Assembly: GCA_951812715.1 (NCBI GenBank)
Contig: OX638323.1
Location: 2,088,577-2,152,576 of the forward strand
From: an uncultured Pseudohongiella sp.
GTDB lineage: Bacteria > Pseudomonadota > Gammaproteobacteria > Pseudomonadales > Pseudohongiellaceae
Direction: 5' to 3'
DNA: 64,000 bases
The notes under the pieces were generated by a model. That model was not told the DNA's origin, made no database searches, and saw nothing but the letters and a program-made list of their open reading frames with translations. How positions within the stretch are numbered: the first letter of the stretch is position 1; the number at the start of each line of letters is the position of its first letter. The position numbers were made by a program, and so were the translations under genes. This document shows, one piece after another, positions 58,126 to 64,000 of this stretch.

Positions 58126-60234
58126 CTACCAGATCGTCACGCGGTCTTCCGGCGGCAAGTACAAATCGTCTTCCGGCTGCACGTCGAAAGCCTCGTACCA
58201 GGCGTCGAAATTGCGCACCACGCCGTTGACGCGAAACTCCGCCGGCGAATGCGGGTCCGAAGTCAGCCGCTGGATCAAGGCGTCTTCGCGATACTTGCGC
58301 TGCCAGACCTGGGCCCAGGCGAGGAAAAAGCGCTGGTCTCCGGTCAGTCCGTCGATGACGGGCGGCTCCTCGCCGTCGAGCGACATGCGATAAGCGCGAT
58401 AGGCCAGTGACACACCGCCGACGTCGCCGATGTTCTCTCCGAGGGTAAACCTGCCGTCGACAAAATAGCCCGGCACCGGCTCGAACGCGGCATATTGTTC
58501 GGCCAGGGTGGTAGCCTGGTCTTCGAAATTGGCGCGATCCTCGTCGGTCCACCAGTTGCGCTGGACGCCGGCCCAGTCGGACTTGGAGCCCTGGTCGTCG
58601 AAACCGTGACCCATTTCATGGCCGATCACGGCGCCGATGCCGCCATAGTTTACCGCCGGGTCGGCGGCGGGGTCGAAAAAGGGCGGCTGCAAGATGCCGG
58701 CGGGAAATACGATCTCGTTGAACGAGGATCTGTAATAGGCATTTACGGTCTGCGGCGTCATGCCCCATTCCTCGCGGTCGGTGGGCTGGCCGATGCGCGC
58801 AATTTCTTCCTGGTAGCGGAATTCGCGGACATTGCGTGCGTTTTCGAACAGCGAGTCGCGCGCGATCTCGATGGCGGAAAGGTCTTCCCAGACATCGGGA
58901 TACGCAATCTTGGGCCGGAAGGATTCCAACTTGAGATAAGCCTCTTCCTTGGTCAGCGGACCCATCCAGTCGTTCTCCTCGATGCTCTGGCGCAAGGCGG
59001 CGCGCAGATTTTCAACGAGATCCTGCATCTGCAACTTGGACGACTCGGGAAAATGCCGCTGCACATAAATCTGGCCGACGGCCTCGCCCAGACTGTTGGG
59101 TGAGCCGACCCGGGCAACCCCGCGCTCCCAGCGCTCGCGCTGTTCGGGCACCCCGCGCAGCACTGTCGCATAGAAATGGAAAGCTTCCTGATCAATCTCT
59201 TCCGACAGCACGCCGGCGCTGCCGGCGATCAGTCGATAACTCAGATAGCTCTTCCAGTCTTCGAGCGGAAGGTCGTTCACCAGGGCGATGACCGGCGCCA
59301 TGGTGCTCGGAAAATTCACGTTCAGGCTGTCGAGGTCACTGATGCCGGCGGCGCTGAAATAAAGCGCCCAGTCGAAGCCGGGATATACCGCGACAAACTC
59401 GTCCCAGGACATGGGGTTATAGGTCAGATCGCGGTCGCGGCGCTGGGCTCGCGGCCACAGGTGCTCGGCGATCGCGGTTTCCAGCGCGAGGATGGCTTCG
59501 GCCCCGGCGGCGGAATCGGAAATGTCGGCAAAATCGAGCATGCGGGCGATATGGGCGATGTATTCCTCGCGCACGCGCTGATAGTCGTCGGTGTCGACGA
59601 GGTAGTAGTCGCGGTCCGGCAGACTCAATTGCGATACCGTGAGCACGAGTTGATGCTGATCCGGGTCGCTGCGGTCGGCGGCGATGAAGAACCCGAAAGG
59701 ACTCGCGGTGTTATCAAGCTGGGAGCGGCCGAAGGCGGCTACCAGTTGTTCCATGTTCGAGATCGCGTCGACCGTGGCCAGACCCGCAAGCAAGGGGCTG
59801 ATGCCGAGTTCGTTCAGCGTCCCGGTGTCCATATAGCTCTGGAAGTAATCGCTGATTTTCTGCTCGATCGATCCCTGGGCGGGCTCCATGCCGGCGAGAT
59901 CTTCGATGATGCCGCGAACGCGCTCGTCGGAGCGGTCGGCGAGCACCGAAAAGGAGCCGTAGTCGCTGCGATCGGCCGGCAACTCGAAATTGTCGAGCCA
60001 GAAGCCATTGGCAAAGCGGAAGAAGTCGTCCCCGGGGGGCATCGAAGCATCCTGGTTGTCGAGATCGATGCCGAAGCTGCCGAGTTCAGGCGTCGCGTCG
60101 GCGGTTTCAGGCGTCGGCGCGGCTTCGGGCTGAGCCGGCGCGGTCTCTTCCGCCCCGCAAGCAGCCAGCAATAATGACGAGAAAAGCAGCGGCAACAAGC
60201 CGCCGCGCATGTCGGGTGAAGTCAAAAAGGTCAT
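58126..60234 (-). CDS. M13-family zinc endopeptidase lipoprotein (neprilysin/PepO-like)
   Basis: 702 residues. Lipoprotein signal ending in lipobox LLAACG, then an Ala/Pro/Glu-rich linker. Catalytic domain with VNAYYRSSFNEIVFPAGILQPPFFD (substrate-binding NAYY), zinc motif GHEMGHGFDD and the third ligand in ENIGDVGG. Cuts oligopeptides up to about 40 residues, outside the cytoplasm. The C-terminal CxxW of the family is not present (ends EDRVTIW). First gene of an operon with the amidohydrolase; together they suggest peptide scavenging. Confidence 0.93.
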   Translation of the reverse strand: MTFLTSPDMRGGLLPLLFSSLLLAACGAEETAPAQPEAAPTPETADATPELGSFGIDLDNQDASMPPGDDFFRFANGFWLDNFELPADRSDYGSFSVLADRSDERVRGIIEDLAGMEPAQGSIEQKISDYFQSYMDTGTLNELGISPLLAGLATVDAISNMEQLVAAFGRSQLDNTASPFGFFIAADRSDPDQHQLVLTVSQLSLPDRDYYLVDTDDYQRVREEYIAHIARMLDFADISDSAAGAEAILALETAIAEHLWPRAQRRDRDLTYNPMSWDEFVAVYPGFDWALYFSAAGISDLDSLNVNFPSTMAPVIALVNDLPLEDWKSYLSYRLIAGSAGVLSEEIDQEAFHFYATVLRGVPEQRERWERGVARVGSPNSLGEAVGQIYVQRHFPESSKLQMQDLVENLRAALRQSIEENDWMGPLTKEEAYLKLESFRPKIAYPDVWEDLSAIEIARDSLFENARNVREFRYQEEIARIGQPTDREEWGMTPQTVNAYYRSSFNEIVFPAGILQPPFFDPAADPAVNYGGIGAVIGHEMGHGFDDQGSKSDWAGVQRNWWTDEDRANFEDQATTLAEQYAAFEPVPGYFVDGRFTLGENIGDVGGVSLAYRAYRMSLDGEEPPVIDGLTGDQRFFLAWAQVWQRKYREDALIQRLTSDPHSPAEFRVNGVVRNFDAWYEAFDVQPEDDLYLPPEDRVTIW

Positions 60235-60813
60235 GGTAATTCTCTAAACACGAATTCAGGCGGCAGTATACCGAATTACATGTCAGGCCGGAGAGAATCC
60301 CTGCCTGGTCTTTGTTCGACTCTGGAAAGTCGGTTTTCCATGGCTTCCATTTTCTGGTTCCTTACACTCCGCGTTGCCATACGAATGCTATGTAAGCACA
60401 GTGAGTTGGTCCCACAGCTCGTAAAGGTGCGCTCCAATGCTAAGGGGAAGTATGAACATGACCAGAAAGAGGCGTCTTTTCACGGCGGGACACCCACCGG
60501 GCGCGGCGGGACACCCACCTAGGGAGTGAAGGGACACCCACCAATCCCTAGAATACAGGAGGACACGGCGGGACACCCACCTAGCGGGAGTGAAGGGACA
60601 CCCACCAAGGGACAAGGCGGGACACCCACCTGGACACGGCGGGACACCCACCTCGGAGACACTAGAATGGGACACCCACCCGACTGCTGTCTGGATTCCT
60701 TCAATAATCGATCCAGAAATTGGGAGATTATCTACTACACACGAATCGGAGGGAATTTATCGCGCGCACGAACAGGTCTGCCCGCAAAGACATCAAATTG
60801 GTATTTTCGCGGT
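60235..60813. other. 579-base region holding the largest GGGACACCC cluster; no gene seen
   Basis: The left 240 bases (60235-60480) contain the promoter side of the M13 peptidase gene and no other clear signal. The middle is a cluster of eight repeats. The right part (60680-60813) is AT-richer, unassigned sequence leading to the 3' end of the transposase gene. Confidence 0.7.
60487..60677 (+). repeat. Eight GGGACACCC mini-repeats downstream of the transposase gene
   Basis: Cores at 60487, 60508, 60531, 60570, 60595, 60619, 60641 and 60669, each followed by ACC or similar. Six are preceded by GCG or GAA. Spacers are short and related (CTAGGGAGTGAA, CTAGCGGGAGTGAA). Orientation is opposite to the pair at 61.95 kb on the other side of the transposase gene. 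Confidence 0.93.
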
Positions 60814-61776
60814 CTACGCTGCCTTTCTCTCTCCTCTCTTTTCTCGCGCCGCCAGCTTGTCCAGACCATTGAACATCGTGATGGCTTCCTTTTGGATCTC
60901 CAGCGCTAACATCCGCCATCGGCGTTCAGTCAGCTGCAATGCGGACAGTGCCCTCGGCGTGTTTTTCGGAATATGGCCTGTCTTGTCTCGCCGCGCAATG
61001 CGGCCGGTCCAATCCACCAACTCGATGTATTCCTTCAGATCAAAGGGCAAAGTGGCTGTTTTGTCATCCGGTTCAACTCCAGAACGGAACGGCATCAGCC
61101 TGGGAAGCGGCCGCGCGTTATCTTCGCATCTTTCCTTCGCAATGCGCCGGATTCGCGTCTGAACTGAAGTAAAGTTCGAGCTTTCGAGCGTCGTACTGAT
61201 CCCGGCCCGAACCGGATTCAGGTCAACATAGGCCATGCACGACAGCAGGGCGGCGTTATCCAGCAATGCCTGAGATTTGAACCGCCCTTCCCAGAATCTC
61301 CCCTTGCAATCGTCCTCCTGGTTGGCTTTGCGGGCGATATATTCATTCAGGCTCTTCATGAACCAACTGAGAGAGATCAGACGGTCGCGCCAGATGTCCA
61401 CGATCATATCCAATCGTCGATACTCCTCCTCGGTTTGCAACTCCCCTCGCAGGTAGCGGCGCACCAATGGGTCGCCCATGTGCAATCGTCGCCAGCGCCG
61501 GATCACTTCATCCCGACCCCAGGATCGGGACCGCGCCTGGTCCACGTGCAACACCACATGATAGTGATTGCTCATGACCGCGTAGGCGGCAATGTCAATG
61601 GCGAAAATCTCCCCCAGCAATCGCAACCGATCCAGCAGCCAGGGCTTGCGGTGATCGAAGTTCTTGCCGGTATACGAGTCTTCGCCACAAAGCCAGGCCT
61701 GCCGCACGCAGCGGGAGATGCAATGGTAATAAGACGTGTCTGTCAACGACACGATCTTGGAGCGGGGCTGGGTCAT
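60814..61776 (-). CDS. REP-associated tyrosine transposase (RAYT), IS200-like Y1 family
   Basis: 320 residues. HUH motif HYHVVLHVD (H71, H73) and AYVDLNPVRAGI (candidate catalytic Tyr183) identify a Y1/IS200-like single-strand transposase. The extended N-terminus (MTQPRSKIVSLTDTSYYHCISRCVRQAWLCGED) and C-terminal helical domain are those of REP-associated transposases, which do not carry classic IS ends. Start set at MTQPRSK (GAGGCAGAGG upstream). The frame remains open to 62190, but that part reads through repeats (GGFEGTPTHFLRGHPP) and is unlikely to be native. The gene is intact and lies between repeat clusters in opposite orientation, which marks it as the probable handler of the GGGTGTCCC repeat. 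Confidence 0.88.
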   Translation of the reverse strand: MTQPRSKIVSLTDTSYYHCISRCVRQAWLCGEDSYTGKNFDHRKPWLLDRLRLLGEIFAIDIAAYAVMSNHYHVVLHVDQARSRSWGRDEVIRRWRRLHMGDPLVRRYLRGELQTEEEYRRLDMIVDIWRDRLISLSWFMKSLNEYIARKANQEDDCKGRFWEGRFKSQALLDNAALLSCMAYVDLNPVRAGISTTLESSNFTSVQTRIRRIAKERCEDNARPLPRLMPFRSGVEPDDKTATLPFDLKEYIELVDWTGRIARRDKTGHIPKNTPRALSALQLTERRWRMLALEIQKEAITMFNGLDKLAAREKRGERKAA

Positions 61777-62429
61777 CCTCTGCCTCGGGATCATCAGGAA
61801 TTTGTGCAGATATATATAGTTCGGATTCCCCAAATAGCCAAACTTGGCAAAAAATACTTGATAGGGTCCCTCCTCTCCAATCAGGGTGGCATGTTTGACT
61901 CGCGGTGTCCCCTCAAAAACCCTCAAAACCGAATATCCAAAAAACGGTGGGTGTCCCCTCAAAAAATGGGTGGGTGTCCCCTCAAAACCCCCCCTGTAGG
62001 CAAAAATGAATTCGGTCGCTACCTGGTAATCCTCCGCGGCCTCAGAACTGCATTTTCCCAGGATTTTTTCTACGTCTGACGACGTAACAGGGTTATTACA
62101 GGGACTGTCCGTATGTTCCAGGGTGTCAAAAAATGGTCTGGGCGCCTTCTCTAGAGCTGAATTTCTAACCATCTTCTTCTCCTCCCGCAATTCGGGTCAT
62201 TATTATGATTATTACCCCAACAACTTTGGGAGGTGGATTCGACCATGGCAACCAAATTTTTCTTATAGACGACTAATTTGGTATGAATCAGTCCCACCTT
62301 GCCGGTGGGAGCTAGGTACGGAGTGCCATCAAGTCACCATGAGGACTGAGCCTGGTAAGCCCAAGTCTGGACACTTGCGTACACCTGTGGCTATATTCGG
62401 CGTTCACCCCGGACAAGCCAGAAAAGATC
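61777..62429. other. 653-base region upstream of the transposase; two or three repeats, no gene
   Basis: Contains GGGTGTCCC cores at 61949 and 61972, a degenerate CGGTGTCCC at 61903, and A-rich tracts (CTCAAAAAA) between them. From 62000 to 62429 I see AT-richer sequence and no convincing gene. The open frame here continuous with the transposase is probably fortuitous. Confidence 0.65.
61949..61980 (+). repeat. Two GGGTGTCCC mini-repeats upstream of the transposase gene
   Basis: Cores 61949-61957 and 61972-61980, both followed by CCTCAAAA. On the + strand they are inverted relative to the eight downstream copies, so the transposase gene is bracketed by converging orientations. Confidence 0.9.
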
Positions 62430-64000
62430 ATGCGCCGATTACTGTTCAGGTTCAGTGCAGTCTCTCTTCTCGCCCTGCTGCCGCTGGCGGCGAACGGCGA
62501 TTTCGAACCCATCAGCCCCATACAGTGGAATAAGACCACCGCCAGACATTTGCTTGAGCGCGCCGGATTCGGCGCCCTGCCGCGAGAGGTGGCGGAATTC
62601 GCCGCCATGACCCCACGCGAAGCGGTGCGCCGGCTGGTCTACTTCGAGGGCTCGCCGATCGCCGATTTGCCGGAGTTCGATCATTCGGGCATATTCGACG
62701 AAGGTCTTGATCCCTTTCCACCGAGTCGCCCGGCGACCACCGAACTGGCGCGCCGGCAGGGTCACGCACTCGGGGTGGAGGTGAAACCCGGCGGGGATCG
62801 GCCAATACAGCCGGTGGTGAACAAGTTCTTCTACTGGCTCCGCGCGAGCCGGCTGGAAACCGATCGCGTGACGTACTGGTGGGCCGAGCGCATGCTCAAC
62901 AGCCCGCGCCCGCTGGAAGAAAAGATGGCGCTGTTCTGGCACGGCCATTTCGCCACCAACGAAAACAAGGTGCGCGACTATCGCAAGATGCTCAAGCAAC
63001 TCAATCTGTTTCAGGAAAAGGGGTTGGGCAATTTCCGCGGCTTGCTGATCGGCATTGCCCAGGATCCGGCCATGCTCAATTTTCTCGATGCCGGCGTGAA
63101 CACCAAGGGTTCGCCGAACGAGAACTTCGCCCGGGAGATCATGGAACTGTTCACCATGGGCGTTGGGCATTACAGCGAGGCCGACGTGCGCGAGGCCGCC
63201 CGGGCGTTTACCGGCTGGAACTACCAGGATCTTGAATTTCATGTCGTCACCGAAGATCACGACTTCGGCGTTAAGCGCGTGCTTGGCCAGGAAGGCAACT
63301 TCGATGGCGTCGAAGTCATCGATATCGTTCTCGAACAGGACGCGACGGCGGATTTCATAGCGGGCAAGATTTACAACTATTTTGTCAGTGATGCATTGGA
63401 CGAAGCTTCGGCGCGGGAACTCGGCGCCTGGCTGAAAGATTCCGGCTACGATATCGCGGCGTTCATGGAGCACCTGTTCCTGTCGCGGGATTTTTATCGG
63501 CCGGAAGTGATCGGCGCCCGGATCAAGGGGCCGGTAGAATACGTCGTTTCCACGTATCGCATGCTCGGTCTTGACAGCATTCCGGGGACACCGGATTTCA
63601 ACAGCGTTACCGGTTCCCTGGGCCAGCGGCTGATGCATCCGCCTACCGTCGCCGGCTGGAGCGAAGGGCGGGCCTGGATAACTCCGAGTCTGCTGTTCGA
63701 GCGCGGCAATTTCGTGCTTGACGTGGTCTTCCCCGACATCGCCTTTCTGCCGCCGGATCGCCATCCCGGCTATGGCGGCGAAGGTATCCTGGGAGTGCAT
63801 GAAAAGCTGCGCCGCGGGATGGACATATCGTCGGCGACATTGCCGCCAGTGATGGCCGAAGAAGGCCCCGATATGAATGAGATGGCCGCTTCCAACCTGC
63901 TCGCGGACGCCGATGAGGCTTTCAATACCCGCTATGGCAGTTATCGCGGCTGGCAGATGGCGGTAGAACGCGTCAAGCCCATTCCGCGGGATATGGCCCG
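62430..64000 (+). CDS. DUF1800 family exported protein, 3' end outside window
   Basis: The frame is open from ATG 62430 to the window edge, at least 523 residues. N-terminal signal-like segment (LLFRFSAVSLLALLPLAANG). DUF1800 marks: NKTTARHLLERAGFG, TYWWAERMLNS, MALFWHGHFATNENKV, NENFAREIMELFTMG and REAARAFTGW. Members usually sit next to a DUF1501 protein and are thought to be exported; function unknown. The opposite strand also has a long open frame over this region, but its translation shows no family resemblance. Confidence 0.9.
   Translation, partial: MRRLLFRFSAVSLLALLPLAANGDFEPISPIQWNKTTARHLLERAGFGALPREVAEFAAMTPREAVRRLVYFEGSPIADLPEFDHSGIFDEGLDPFPPSRPATTELARRQGHALGVEVKPGGDRPIQPVVNKFFYWLRASRLETDRVTYWWAERMLNSPRPLEEKMALFWHGHFATNENKVRDYRKMLKQLNLFQEKGLGNFRGLLIGIAQDPAMLNFLDAGVNTKGSPNENFAREIMELFTMGVGHYSEADVREAARAFTGWNYQDLEFHVVTEDHDFGVKRVLGQEGNFDGVEVIDIVLEQDATADFIAGKIYNYFVSDALDEASARELGAWLKDSGYDIAAFMEHLFLSRDFYRPEVIGARIKGPVEYVVSTYRMLGLDSIPGTPDFNSVTGSLGQRLMHPPTVAGWSEGRAWITPSLLFERGNFVLDVVFPDIAFLPPDRHPGYGGEGILGVHEKLRRGMDISSATLPPVMAEEGPDMNEMAASNLLADADEAFNTRYGSYRGWQMAVERVKPIPRDMA

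Noticed and set aside
61777..62190. N-terminal extension of the transposase by 138 residues
   Set aside because: The extra part includes translated repeats and lacks resemblance to RAYT N-termini; the typical start MTQPR is at 61776.
62439..63800. 453-codon open frame on the minus strand at the right edge
   Set aside because: The plus strand over the same bases encodes a clear DUF1800 protein with several conserved motifs; the minus-strand product shows none.

Overview
The window reads as about 60% GC chromosomal DNA from a gammaproteobacterium, probably marine. The grounds are conserved gene order (divergent orn and rsgA with psd; nudF-yqiB-parE-parC; efp with its modification genes), a monomeric NADP isocitrate dehydrogenase, an NhaD-type antiporter, and a two-component pair matching the marine proteobacterial dedicated-sortase regulators. 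It holds about 53 protein genes plus two gene fragments. No tRNA, rRNA or CRISPR array was recognised.

Layout. 1-7.8 kb: hydrolase end, cold-shock protein, rpiA, then rsgA-rhodanese-psd facing orn, queG and a methionine aminotransferase. 7.8-8.7 kb: gene debris (RhuM-type fragment, aminotransferase-like fragment) and a dispersed repeat. 8.7-15.7 kb: tolC, thiC, M14 carboxypeptidase, DAHP synthase, GST. 15.9-18.8 kb: PdsR/PdsS-like two-component system. 19.3-26.6 kb: DUF2889, arsC, nudF, yqiB, parE, parC. 26.7-29 kb: two ABC permeases without an ATPase. 29.3-33.4 kb: idh, acetyltransferase, D-amino acid transaminase. 33.7-36.3 kb: the EF-P system (epmA-efp, divergent epmB). 36.4-39.3 kb: degenerate GGDEF/EAL protein and a degenerate membrane cyclase-like protein. 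39.26-41.07 kb: a lower-GC two-gene unit (HipA-like kinase plus unknown partner) behind a promoter whose spacer is a LexA-type operator. 41.2-53.1 kb: NhaD, M20 peptidase, secreted proteins, an NqrB/RnfD-like membrane protein coupled to an FGE-like protein, a matrixin-like protease, an Old Yellow Enzyme plus dihaem cytochrome, and a small membrane protein. 53.2-60.2 kb: a GG-leader-like peptide, cytochrome c', an ABC exporter, a D-aminoacylase-type amidohydrolase and an M13 peptidase. 60.8-61.8 kb: a REP-associated-type (IS200-like) transposase. 62.4 kb to the edge: a DUF1800 protein.

The most striking feature is repeat load. A nine-base core, GGGTGTCCC (or its complement GGGACACCC), with a TGT/ACA triloop, occurs 32 times in seven places. 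One cluster sits in frame inside the rhodanese gene. Two lie on either side of the transposase gene in opposite orientation. This looks like a REP-like element with its candidate transposase. Three more dispersed families are visible: a structured 130-190 nt element (six copies), a roughly 95 nt element (two copies), and a CATTCTGCGCG hairpin element, part of it in three 47-bp tandem units. A perfect 38-bp palindrome ends arsC and recurs, with an 8-base deletion, on the far side of a repeat array.

Other candidates for new biology are the LexA-controlled kinase unit, the orphan GG-leader peptide, and the sortase-type two-component system with no sortase beside it. All assignments come from reading the sequence and recalling families. 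No search was run.
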